Source of the DNA: Teretinema sp964641135
Lineage (GTDB): Bacteria; Spirochaetota; Spirochaetia; Treponematales; Treponemataceae
Length of the DNA: 25,901 nt
Direction of reading: 5' to 3'
Assembly (NCBI GenBank): GCA_964641135.1
Contig: CAZXJV010000038.1
Coordinates: forward strand, 1 to 25,901
A model generated the notes under the pieces. It ran no database searches, was not told where the DNA came from, and saw only the letters and a program-made list of their open reading frames with translations. The translations under genes were made by a program, and so were the position numbers. Positions 14,678 through 22,306 of the stretch are shown piece after piece (position 1 is the first letter of the stretch; the number at the start of each line of letters is the position of its first letter).

Positions 14678-14681
14678 TCAA

Positions 14682-15953
14682 TTAGTCCGTTATCAATGCT
14701 GATATTATGGGCTTCGCACCAAACTTACCGGCATTATAAAGTTTCTTCCTGGATACTCCTTTTCTGACTCCGGTGAATTCGACAAATCCTGTGTAGTTAC
14801 TTCCACCACCTTCGTCTTTTTCCGAAAACCAAATCTCATCATCAAGAAGAAACTCAGAATCAAGCAAATCCAGATTGTGAGTAGTAAACAATATCTGAGA
14901 TTCCTTGCTGTTTTCCAAAAATGTTTTCAATAAGAACTCAAGAAGTTCCTGATGAAGAGACGATTCAATCTCATCTATAGTTATAAAATGCTTATTTCGA
15001 ATTATCTCAAACAAGGGCCCGGATAATTCAAGCATTCGCCTCGTTCCCGCAGATTCACGCGAAAGAGGCAGTAAAACGTCTTCGTCGTACTGGTGTGAAA
15101 GAAGAATTTCTTTTGAAAGAAATTTTCCGTCATTCGTTTGAAATTGCTTCCTTACTTTCTCGGAGAATGAATTCAGGATAGCAGGTGGTAATTCTATAGT
15201 GCGAACAGCAATATCATTTATATGTCCGAAGTCGGCTTTAGAAAGTAACTCTAGTATTTCATTTTTTGAACTTTTATTCGTCTCCAACCGCTCGATCGTA
15301 TAATCGATTAACCCTTGTGTTCCTGGTGTAATTATCTGCATGAAAGCATTGCTAATGTCATTATATAATGGAGCAAGATCAGGATGATCCCACTGTGCTG
15401 CAGTATTTAAAAAGGTAACATTATAGCGAGTCGAATCGGAGATCTTTTTTTTGCTCCCTCCAAGGGTGTCCCCCCATTTCCATTCATATTCAAGTTTGTC
15501 GCACTCATCTAAGCAATTTTTACAAAGCCGTTGATACACAAGTTTCTTTTGTCCCTTTGGGCTATAGAACAAGCGTTCAGTATAAATGCATTTTGTATCA
15601 AGGCAGAGTTCATAGTCATACTTAATGCCTTCGGAAAAAAAGACAAGTTCAAACGTCCCCGGTTTAGTCTGGCAGTCTTTACTAAATAAAAAAGGTTGAA
15701 AACCCGTTTTCTCTTGTGGTTTCAGGTTCGTAAATGCGTTAACGATAAAGTTTATATAAAAACTTACAGCTTTGAGCATATTACTCTTTCCGGATGCGTT
15801 ACTCCCATAAATAGCAGCTAATTTTAAAAGTTTGGTTGTACCAATTTCGATATAGTGATTCTGGTTAGTCTCTTCAATTTGACTAGCTTCAAAACTTATA
15901 GTCTGCCGAGTCTTAATCGAGAATGTATTTTCAATTGAGAATTCCTGTATCAT
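14682..15953 (-). CDS. rloA: RloA-family AAA (OLD-like) ATPase
   Basis: The 423-aa ATPase belongs to the ABC/SMC-like AAA class: Walker A GSNASGKS (50-57), an ABC-type signature-like region near RESAGTRRMLEL, Walker B ITIDE (324-328) and the switch histidine in FTTHN (H359). It is probably the sensor/motor partner of RloB. A CxxCxxxC cluster (C144, C147, C151) between the Walker motifs could bind metal. GGAGA precedes ATG 15953 and a good promoter lies at 15982-16010. ATPase-TOPRIM arrangement and size also resemble PARIS (AriA/AriB), but the partner here reads as RloB. Confidence 0.85.
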   Translation of the reverse strand: MIQEFSIENTFSIKTRQTISFEASQIEETNQNHYIEIGTTKLLKLAAIYGSNASGKSNMLKAVSFYINFIVNAFTNLKPQEKTGFQPFLFSKDCQTKPGTFELVFFSEGIKYDYELCLDTKCIYTERLFYSPKGQKKLVYQRLCKNCLDECDKLEYEWKWGDTLGGSKKKISDSTRYNVTFLNTAAQWDHPDLAPLYNDISNAFMQIITPGTQGLIDYTIERLETNKSSKNEILELLSKADFGHINDIAVRTIELPPAILNSFSEKVRKQFQTNDGKFLSKEILLSHQYDEDVLLPLSRESAGTRRMLELSGPLFEIIRNKHFITIDEIESSLHQELLEFLLKTFLENSKESQILFTTHNLDLLDSEFLLDDEIWFSEKDEGGGSNYTGFVEFTGVRKGVSRKKLYNAGKFGAKPIISALITD

Positions 15954-15981
15954 ATGTGTCTCCGGTCACAGTATCGGATGT

Positions 15982-16010
15982 ATTACAATGAATGTAAAGC
16001 ATTTTTGCAA
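15982..16010 (-). promoter_or_regulatory. Promoter for rloA-rloB
   Basis: On the minus strand TTGCAA (16005-16010) and TGTAAT (15982-15987) are separated by 17 bases, four and five of six consensus matches. A perfect TTGACA also lies slightly upstream (16016-16021). The start codon is about 30 bases downstream. Confidence 0.5.
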
Positions 16011-16059
16011 TATTTTGTCAAAAATCGGGCTATTTTCTGGTTATTTTAATGAAATACAC

Positions 16060-16088
16060 TTGCTTTTTGCTTGGAGATTTTATATATT
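16060..16088 (+). promoter_or_regulatory. Promoter for the DUF2188-HNH pair
   Basis: TTGCTT (16060-16065) and TATATT (16083-16088) have a 17-base spacer. It is divergent from the rloA promoter about 50 bases away. The leader would carry the terminator hairpin at 16110-16141, which has no U-run in this direction. Confidence 0.45.
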
Positions 16089-16109
16089 CATCATCGGAAG
16101 CGTTGCTTC

Positions 16110-16141
16110 AAAAAAAAGGGAACAGGCTGGCACCCGTTCCC
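16110..16141 (-). terminator. Intrinsic terminator facing the rlo genes
   Basis: Read leftward, GGGAAC (16136-16141) pairs with GTTCCC (16118-16123) and is followed by eight T's (complement of 16110-16117). It would stop transcripts arriving from hsdR before they reach rloA. In the rightward direction there is no T-run. Confidence 0.75.
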
Positions 16142-16168
16142 GCAAATTCAAAACCCCGGAGGGTTCAT

Positions 16169-16279
16169 ATGTATAGACAAAAAGTACAATATCCGCACTT
16201 TACTGTCAATCCGTTATATCTCCGGGGAAGGGAGACTTACGGATATGAGCAATTCACATCATGTAGTCCCAAGCCCTAA
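16169..16279 (+). CDS. Possible 36-aa leader ORF before the DUF2188 gene
   Basis: A GGAGGG ribosome-binding site stands five bases before an ATG that opens a 36-codon frame (MYRQKVQYPHF...). It overlaps the start of the DUF2188 gene by 35 bases in another frame. There is no recognisable domain. It may be a translated leader or the signal may be fortuitous. Confidence 0.25.
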   Translation: MYRQKVQYPHFTVNPLYLRGRETYGYEQFTSCSPKP

Positions 16280-16469
16280 TGGCGGCTGGGACGTTAAAAA
16301 GGGAGGCGCCGATAGGGCCAGCCTCCATGCGGAAACCAAGCAGGATGCGGTCGACCGAGGTCGGGAGATCAGCAGGAATCAAGGAACAGAATTCGTTATT
16401 CATGGGAAAGACGGGGTTATCCAGAGCAAGGATAGTCACGGTAACGATCCCCGTTCGGTAAAAGGTTGA
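16245..16469 (+). CDS. DUF2188 domain protein (74 aa)
   Basis: The protein shows the DUF2188 pattern almost end to end: HHVVPSPNGGWDVKKGGADRAS, a helix with TKQDAVDRGREISRNQG, and EFVIHGKDGVIQSKDSHGNDP. The family has no established activity and occurs as small standalone proteins. GGGAGA lies about ten bases before ATG 16245; longer upstream in-frame starts lack the family sequence. It is followed after eight bases by a small HNH protein. Its 62% GC (16321-16380) contrasts with the AT-rich rlo and hsd genes on both sides, suggesting an origin shared with the phage or host rather than with the defence genes. Confidence 0.8.
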   Translation: MSNSHHVVPSPNGGWDVKKGGADRASLHAETKQDAVDRGREISRNQGTEFVIHGKDGVIQSKDSHGNDPRSVKG

Positions 16470-16477
16470 GGTGTATC

Positions 16478-16702
16478 ATGGCTAGATGCACATCAACCAG
16501 AAACCTGGAAGTTCACCATATCAGACGTGATGGCGGTAATGACCTAAGTAACGCCAAGGTCCTGTGCCAGAGCTGTCACGCGAATACGAGCACTTACGGT
16601 GAGCCAGGCAAGAGTCCGCCTCCGTTCTCGCAGGACACGAAGGATAAAGCGCTGAAGCGTGCCGCTAATCGTTGCGAGTGCGATAAGGCGAACTGTCATT
16701 AG
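16478..16702 (+). CDS. Small HNH-type nuclease-like protein (74 aa)
   Basis: The protein contains a compact HNH motif: LEVHHIRRDGGNDLSNAKVLCQSCH, with H13/H14, N25 and a CQSCH metal knuckle (C30, C33, H34). A second cysteine group (RCECDKANCH, C66/C68/C73) ends the protein. The usual CxxC ahead of the HHI is reduced to one cysteine (C4). HNH proteins cut DNA using a divalent metal. At 74 residues this may need a partner, perhaps the DUF2188 protein encoded just upstream. GAGGTG sits four bases before ATG 16478. A terminator follows directly. Confidence 0.75.
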   Translation: MARCTSTRNLEVHHIRRDGGNDLSNAKVLCQSCHANTSTYGEPGKSPPPFSQDTKDKALKRAANRCECDKANCH

Positions 16703-16713
16703 GCAGTAATTTC

Positions 16714-16746
16714 GGGGGCATAAGCGGATATATGCCCCCTCTTTCT
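16714..16746 (+). terminator. Intrinsic terminator of the DUF2188-HNH unit
   Basis: GGGGGCATA (16714-16722) and TATGCCCCC (16731-16739) form a 9-bp stem followed by TCTTTCT. It ends 2 bases before the convergent hsdR stop codon. The opposite strand lacks a T-run after the stem, so hsdR transcripts probably pass through. Confidence 0.65.
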
Positions 16747-16748
16747 AC

Positions 16749-19700
16749 TTAAACCCTCCCACCCACACCTTTATATTTCTCAACCAACTTCGCAATTCTC
16801 TGGAGAACAGTCTGCTTCATCTTCAAGTACTGTGGATTAAGCGGGCTCATCTTTGGAAGTATAGCATTAAGTTCAGTACCATTTTCGCTTGCATACTCCC
16901 TTTTCAACGAAATAATAATATAGCGCCGAGCCGCTTCATCATTCAGATTCTCTTCTGCTATCAACTCATCAACTTCGCGCTTTTGCTCTGCTTGGGCATA
17001 CGCAAAGAAAGCATCAATTATACCGGCTTTATCCTGAAGAGCATCCAGATTGGTTTGATTAATAAAATCCACAAGCAAGCTTTCCTTTGCACGATTACCA
17101 ATGCTTGAGCGGATTAAGCGGCGTACATCTTCAACCAAAGAAGCCTTGTCTTTCCGTTTCTTGTTGTTCTCAAAGATCAGTTCAAGAATGTAATCAAGAT
17201 TTATTTCCTGTGATTTCAAGAGATCAATTTCAAATACGACATCGTTCCAGTCAATAGTTAAATCAGCCCTTTCCTTTCCTGTTTGTTCTCTCCGTAACCA
17301 ATCTCGAATATCATTATATGTTGACCGGTAATCCTGGATTATCCGAACAGAAGGAATCTTGATGTCTTGCATTCCTTCCAAATCTTCATCAGTCAAATAG
17401 TACTTTGCTTTAAATTCTTCAACTGCCTGGGGATTCGATGTATCCAAGTTTTGCAAGGCCTGCAATCCGGCGAACTCATCATAGTTTTGCAGAATATTTT
17501 CTACGCGAAGGTACTCGCCGAATAGTTTGACAAATTCCCGTTTATCTTTTTCTTTTTCTATCGCATCAGGCTCAGGAAATCTAGCTTGGAGTTCTTTGAC
17601 CACATCCAAGTAACCTCGTCGAGCTTGCCCGGTGGTAATATCGGTAAAACCTTCCATGTATTCTTTATAACTTTTCTCCAGAACTACATTCTTTGTGTTT
17701 TTATCGCCGAATAAGGTAATAGCATCGATTGTGGCCTGTTCCAAATTCCGGAAAGTCACGATATTTCCAAAGGTTTTCGTAGCGTCGTATATACGATTGG
17801 TACGGGAATATGCCTGAATCAAACCATGATAGCGAAGATTCTTATCAACAAAGAGAGTATTCAGTGTCGGTGCATCAAAACCCGTAAGGAACATCCCTAC
17901 AACAATTAGTAAGTCAATTTCTTGTTTTTTAACCCGTGACGAGAGATCCCGGTAATAATTCTGAAATCCATTACTTTCTGTACTGAAGTTTGTTTTGAAC
18001 AGTGCATTATAATCGTTTATCGCAGAGTTCAAGAATTCCTTCGCACTAGAATCCATGACAGTAAGTTCAAAACCTTCGTCAATGATATCTCCAATGGCAT
18101 CTTGGTCTTCATTTGCAGCAAAGGAAAATATCGTGGCGATTTTTAAAGGCTTATCCTTGTCTTTTTGTAGATTACGGAAAGTTTCATAATACACTTTTGC
18201 CGCATCAACACTGCTTACGGCAAACATAGCATTGAAACCTGTTCCGTTTGCTAAAAGCCGGTGAGTCTTCTGTCTAAACTTATCAAGTATGTACTGTGTT
18301 ATTTCTCGAGTACGCTCAGGATGTAAGAAAGCTTGCTTGGTTTCTGCAGCATTAAGCTTTTTTTCGTCCTGTTCAGCTTCAAGTGCTTTGAAATGCGGAC
18401 GGACATCGTTATAGTCAACCTTAAACTTCAACACCTTTTCGTCGCGGATTGCATCAGTAATGACATACGAATGTAATTCTGTACCAAAAACCGATTGTGT
18501 CGTTTCAGCGCCCAGGGCATTCTGCGGAAAGATCGGTGTTCCGGTAAAACCGAACTGGTAGAAATACTTGAATTTCTTTTTGAGGTTCTTTTGTGCTTCA
18601 CCAAATTGTGAGCGATGACATTCATCAAAAATAAAAACCACCTGTCTTTGATAAACGGGCAGGTTATCTTCGGTTTTCATCAGATTGTTAAGCTTCTGTA
18701 TGGTGGTGACAATAATCCTGTTATCATCTTTATCAATGTTTCGTTTCAGTCCTGCGGTGTTATCAGAACCATTGACGCTATCCGGGGAAAAGCGTTGGTA
18801 TTCTTTCATGGTCTGATAATCAAGGTCTTTACGATCTACGACAAAGAATACTTTATCTATGAAATCCAGCTCTGTAGCAAGGCGAGCCGCTTTGAAGCTC
18901 GTCAGGGTTTTCCCGGAACCGGTAGTATGCCAGACATAGCCACCACCCTCTGGTTTAGACCAGCTTTTTGAATTATAGGAGCTAATAATTTTCCAATACA
19001 GGCGTTCTGTTGCAGCGATTTGATAGGGGCGCATTACAAGCAAGGTATCATTCGTATCAAGTACAGAGTAACGAAAGAGGACTTCCAACAGGGTTTTTTT
19101 CTGAAAGAAAGTTGCTGTAAAGTCTTTAAGGTCTTTTATAAGGGAATTATCCGATTTGGCCCAGTTCATGGTAAAGTCAAAGCTGTTTTTATCACGCTTT
19201 GTGGTGTTGGCAAAGTATCGGCTATCGGTTCCGTTTGAAATGACAAAGAGTTGCAGGTATTTATATAAGGAATGGTCAAAGTTAAAGCTTTCTTTGCTGT
19301 ATCTGTGTACCTGATTGAAGGCTTCACGGATTGCTACGCCCCGTTTTTTTAGTTCAATCTGTACCAAGGGTAAGCCATTAATCAATATAGTTACATCATA
19401 CCGATTGGCATGATGCCCGGTTTGTTCAAACTGTTTGATTACCTGGCACTTATTTCGAGGGAGGTTCTTTTTATCTATCAGGTAGATGTTTTGTATGTGC
19501 CCATCATCAAAGACAAAGTCATGGATGTAGTTATCATGTATGTTCCGGGTTTTATCGACTACGGTATCACTGGGTTTATCTAAATAGGTCTCCACATAGC
19601 GTTTCCACTCTCCATCAGTGAACTGCATAGTATTGAGCGCCTGGAGCTGTGTCCGGATATTAGCGAGCATTGTTTCAATGTTATAAACACTAGTCACATA

Positions 19701-19847
19701 CTCATAACCCTGATTCTGTAAATCTTGAATGAGCTCTCGCTCAAGATCGGCTTCGGTCTGGTACCCTTCGCATACTTGTGCTTCCTTGACATATCTATCC
19801 AGGACGATAAAGTTTTTTGACTCTGCTATGGTTTTGTAATCACTCAT
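16749..19847 (-). CDS. hsdR: Type I restriction enzyme R subunit, EcoR124I-like (type IC)
   Basis: The 1032-aa motor/nuclease subunit has an N-terminal PD-(D/E)xK nuclease with D151, E165 and K167 (RYDVTILINGLP...QIELKKRG). A superfamily 2 translocase follows, with Walker A TTGSGKT (K313), DECH box (408-411), GFTGTP motif and later helicase motifs (GMFLTGFDAPTL). As I recall, both the catalytic triad positions and K313 coincide with EcoR124I numbering, which supports the type IC assignment. With HsdM2HsdS it translocates DNA and cuts unmodified targets at a distance. GGGAG precedes ATG 19847, 13 bases after fic stops. It is the last gene of the operon and reads intact. Confidence 0.97.
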   Translation of the reverse strand: MSDYKTIAESKNFIVLDRYVKEAQVCEGYQTEADLERELIQDLQNQGYEYVTSVYNIETMLANIRTQLQALNTMQFTDGEWKRYVETYLDKPSDTVVDKTRNIHDNYIHDFVFDDGHIQNIYLIDKKNLPRNKCQVIKQFEQTGHHANRYDVTILINGLPLVQIELKKRGVAIREAFNQVHRYSKESFNFDHSLYKYLQLFVISNGTDSRYFANTTKRDKNSFDFTMNWAKSDNSLIKDLKDFTATFFQKKTLLEVLFRYSVLDTNDTLLVMRPYQIAATERLYWKIISSYNSKSWSKPEGGGYVWHTTGSGKTLTSFKAARLATELDFIDKVFFVVDRKDLDYQTMKEYQRFSPDSVNGSDNTAGLKRNIDKDDNRIIVTTIQKLNNLMKTEDNLPVYQRQVVFIFDECHRSQFGEAQKNLKKKFKYFYQFGFTGTPIFPQNALGAETTQSVFGTELHSYVITDAIRDEKVLKFKVDYNDVRPHFKALEAEQDEKKLNAAETKQAFLHPERTREITQYILDKFRQKTHRLLANGTGFNAMFAVSSVDAAKVYYETFRNLQKDKDKPLKIATIFSFAANEDQDAIGDIIDEGFELTVMDSSAKEFLNSAINDYNALFKTNFSTESNGFQNYYRDLSSRVKKQEIDLLIVVGMFLTGFDAPTLNTLFVDKNLRYHGLIQAYSRTNRIYDATKTFGNIVTFRNLEQATIDAITLFGDKNTKNVVLEKSYKEYMEGFTDITTGQARRGYLDVVKELQARFPEPDAIEKEKDKREFVKLFGEYLRVENILQNYDEFAGLQALQNLDTSNPQAVEEFKAKYYLTDEDLEGMQDIKIPSVRIIQDYRSTYNDIRDWLRREQTGKERADLTIDWNDVVFEIDLLKSQEINLDYILELIFENNKKRKDKASLVEDVRRLIRSSIGNRAKESLLVDFINQTNLDALQDKAGIIDAFFAYAQAEQKREVDELIAEENLNDEAARRYIIISLKREYASENGTELNAILPKMSPLNPQYLKMKQTVLQRIAKLVEKYKGVGGRV

Positions 19848-19860
19848 TGTGCGCTCCCTG

Positions 19861-20739
19861 TTATTCTGTCTCTTCGTAATAATACGAGTAGTCTATACCT
19901 TTCATGAAGGTTTCCCTGTCTGTTGTCTTATCGGTTAATGCGTTGTGAATCAGGCTCTTGAGTCTGGTATTGTCCGCCACACTAAGTCTCATTGCGTCAA
20001 GGTAGTCGTTTTTGTTGATCTTGCTCCAATCGACGCAGCGGTCATGATTTTTCTTCAGCATCAAATCAAGCCAGATTCTGGCGGTTCTGCCATTCCCTTC
20101 CATGAAGGGGTGGGCGATATTCATTTCGGTATATTTATCGATGATGTTGTCAATCGAATCTTCCGGCATTCGTTCGATGTCGGCAAGGGTTTTCGGTAAA
20201 AACTCTGCACTGGCAAATTTGAATCCGCCTTTGCTGATATTTTTAGTGCGTATAAGACCCGCAAAATCATAGAGTCCGCCAAAGAGGTACGAGTGTATTT
20301 GCTGCAAGCCCTTAATCGTGCCGATTTCGATGCTGTTGACAAAGGAACTTTCAAACAGTGCATAGGCTTTTGATTTGCTCTTGCCGTCAATCGTTTTTTC
20401 GCTGTATATAAACCATTCTATAAATCGATTGGCGTTCGTGTTGGGAAGGTTTTTTGCCAGGGCGATGACACCGTCTGAATCGACGACGTCGGATAGGCGT
20501 TTCTTTCCATCGGGGGCGGTCAATTTCAACTGGTTAGTGCCACTACCCAGTTGAATACCGTCCTTGTTCAGCTTGGCCTTCAGGTATTTCCAGTAGTTGC
20601 GGTTTTTGGTGTAATCATCCTGATTGTTCAATACGCCGACTATGTCCAGCACGGAGAACCACCACCGGGAGTCGGTATCGTTCCACACCGCGCGAACTTC
20701 GCGATCGTCAAAAAACCGGATCGAAATCTTTTCCGTCAT
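19861..20739 (-). CDS. fic: BRO-N/Fic fusion protein (292 aa)
   Basis: Residues 5-110 resemble the BRO-N DNA-binding domain of phage antirepressor-like proteins (IRFFDDREVRAVWND...WWFSVLDIVGVLNN). Residues 120-292 form a Fic domain with a complete active-site motif HPFMEGNGRTAR (210-221), a DFAG flap region near 158-161 and the C-terminal GIDYSYYYE seen in its relatives. Fic enzymes transfer AMP or other nucleotide groups to proteins. The target is unknown, and whether it guards the restriction complex is untested. ATG 20739 is chosen because GGAGAG is six bases upstream and it forms an ATGA overlap with the truncated rhuM; a longer in-frame start at 20775 lies inside that gene. Confidence 0.9.
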   Translation of the reverse strand: MTEKISIRFFDDREVRAVWNDTDSRWWFSVLDIVGVLNNQDDYTKNRNYWKYLKAKLNKDGIQLGSGTNQLKLTAPDGKKRLSDVVDSDGVIALAKNLPNTNANRFIEWFIYSEKTIDGKSKSKAYALFESSFVNSIEIGTIKGLQQIHSYLFGGLYDFAGLIRTKNISKGGFKFASAEFLPKTLADIERMPEDSIDNIIDKYTEMNIAHPFMEGNGRTARIWLDLMLKKNHDRCVDWSKINKNDYLDAMRLSVADNTRLKSLIHNALTDKTTDRETFMKGIDYSYYYEETE

Positions 20740-21131
20740 GTGTCGCTCTCCAGCATATTTGTAACCAGAAGGCACATTGTATCTTTTTCTTCTGGGCGGC
20801 TCAAAGCGAAACCGCGTTTTGACTTGACCCGATAGCCGACAGAGATGATTACGTCAAGATTATAGAACTGCGTCATGCGGGTTTGCATTTTACCCGCGAC
20901 AGCGCCATGCTGACTGGTTGTCGCAAAATTTGCGACAACCACTTCTTTATCTAGTTCATCATCGGAAAAGACATTATTAATATGCTTACAGATTGTTTTA
21001 TCATCTTTATCATACAGCAATGCCATTTGATTTGCCGTAAGCCATACTGTATCTTTTTCCGGAGAAATCGGCACATCAAGAGAAGCATCCCCATCTTTGA
21101 ATAATACAATGGAGTTTTCAGGCATACTCAT
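20736..21131 (-). CDS. Truncated RhuM-family protein (N-terminal domain only, 131 aa)
   Basis: Residues about 25-107 match the N-terminal domain of RhuM proteins (VWLTANQMALLY...ICKHINNVF...FYNLDVIISVGYRVKSKRG), parallel to the full RhuM two genes upstream. After KSKRG the homology stops and a 25-residue unrelated tail runs to the stop, whereas a full RhuM continues for over 200 residues. No single frameshift restores the C-terminus; the other frame leads into the fic region. It is therefore a deletion remnant or a naturally short form. Both ends are ATGA overlaps (with hsdS and fic), which argues that it is translated. Confidence 0.75.
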   Translation of the reverse strand: MSMPENSIVLFKDGDASLDVPISPEKDTVWLTANQMALLYDKDDKTICKHINNVFSDDELDKEVVVANFATTSQHGAVAGKMQTRMTQFYNLDVIISVGYRVKSKRGFALSRPEEKDTMCLLVTNMLESDT

Positions 21132-22306
21132 GGCTTCCCCGGAAAGCTCAATAACATATCCCGATAATACTCATACTGCTTCTGCCGTAGTTCGATTTCA
21201 CGGGGGAGGCCTTCGGTAATGGAGGAAGTAAGCGCATCGAACTTGTCCAATATTGATGCGATATTTTTTTGTCGTGAAAGGGAAATAATGGGGATCGGTA
21301 AAGTTTTAATGATATCAGCATTCAAATTACTAACTGAACCACTATTGATCTTTGAAGCCCAGTAATTCTGAACTTTATCAGACGAAAGATAATGATATAA
21401 AAAATCAGGATTTAATATTTTTCCGAATCCGCTAATTGATGCCCATCCGTCATGAATAGCTCCTTTTATATTAAGTATATACGGCCGACCAAAGCTCATG
21501 GAGTTGGAAATAATGAAATCGCCTTTATCTAAGATGCGTGAACTTCTTGCACCATCTGCTGTAATTTTCTGAGCTGTTGTATTAACATACTTTGAACCGG
21601 GAGAGGTATCTCCAATTTTAATCCAGGGAACACCGTCTTCATCCTCAGTGATATATTTTGCAATTGGACGAGGTGATGCGCCTCGTTGAATAATTGCCAC
21701 CTCCCCCAACGGCTTCCATTCCACTTCCCCCTCTTCAAAAGTCAGCAATTGATCCCGGTAATAATTATATTGCTTCTTACGGGCTGTAAGCTCGGCTGTA
21801 AGCTCGGCTGTAAGCTCGGCTGTAAGCTCGGTGAAAGTATCCAGAATACGGACAATCTCTGCCTGAATTTCTAGTGACCTTTTCGGATTATCAGGACAGG
21901 GGATGGGGAAAGGAACCTTATTAAGAACTGTTTGTGTTAAACTTGGTACACCACCAGCCATATTTAAATCTTCAAGATGTTGTGTTAATAGATAGTAGTA
22001 AACGAATTTAGGTACAGTGATAGATGTATTAATATCTGTCCAAAATATAGTATCAACTGTCCAAAAAGGAACATCAACATAATAAAGATTACTAAGCGAA
22101 CCCTTTCGGGGTATAAGGACAGAGGGTTTATCATATACTGGGGTATCAATATATGTCATAATTCCACCAGTCCCAAACACCGGTATATTACCTGAATTGA
22201 ATGCTTTATAGTCTCTACCATTTTTTATGACTAATACATCTTCTAAGTCTCTCCACTCAACCTCAACCCCATCCAGCAGTTTTTCTAAATAGTTCACGCT
22301 GCTCAT
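21128..22306 (-). CDS. hsdS: Type I restriction-modification specificity subunit
   Basis: The 392-aa subunit has two target-recognition domains (about 15-145 and 195-340). Each is followed by a similar helical conserved block (KKQYNYYRDQLLTF at 177-190 and QKQYEYYRDMLLSF near the C-terminus). The first spacer helix includes four tandem ELTA units (residues 160-175) encoded by exact 12-bp repeats. Each domain reads half of a bipartite target, and spacer length sets the gap between the halves. The protein bridges two HsdM subunits. Start and stop are both ATGA overlaps with the flanking rhuM genes; the ribosome-binding site is weak, so translation is probably coupled. The recognised sequence cannot be predicted by eye. 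Confidence 0.96.
   Translation of the reverse strand: MSSVNYLEKLLDGVEVEWRDLEDVLVIKNGRDYKAFNSGNIPVFGTGGIMTYIDTPVYDKPSVLIPRKGSLSNLYYVDVPFWTVDTIFWTDINTSITVPKFVYYYLLTQHLEDLNMAGGVPSLTQTVLNKVPFPIPCPDNPKRSLEIQAEIVRILDTFTELTAELTAELTAELTARKKQYNYYRDQLLTFEEGEVEWKPLGEVAIIQRGASPRPIAKYITEDEDGVPWIKIGDTSPGSKYVNTTAQKITADGARSSRILDKGDFIISNSMSFGRPYILNIKGAIHDGWASISGFGKILNPDFLYHYLSSDKVQNYWASKINSGSVSNLNADIIKTLPIPIISLSRQKNIASILDKFDALTSSITEGLPREIELRQKQYEYYRDMLLSFPGKP
21782..21829 (-). repeat. Four exact 12-bp tandem repeats inside hsdS
   Basis: GAGCTTACAGCC (coding strand) occurs four times without a mismatch at 21818-21829, 21806-21817, 21794-21805 and 21782-21793, giving ELTAELTAELTAELTA. Because the unit is a multiple of three, gain or loss of copies keeps the frame and changes spacer length. 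In EcoR124I and EcoR124II the same TAEL-type repeat in two or three copies changes the target gap from 6 to 7 bases. Confidence 0.97.

Noticed and set aside
14087..15953. PARIS (AriA-AriB) identity for the ATPase/TOPRIM pair
   Set aside because: The small partner shows the RloB-type pattern and linkage to hsdR rather than a DUF4435 protein; the similarity is one of general design.
21782..21829. CRISPR or minisatellite array
   Set aside because: Units are 12 bp, contiguous without spacers, and lie in frame within hsdS as the known TAEL-type spacer repeat.
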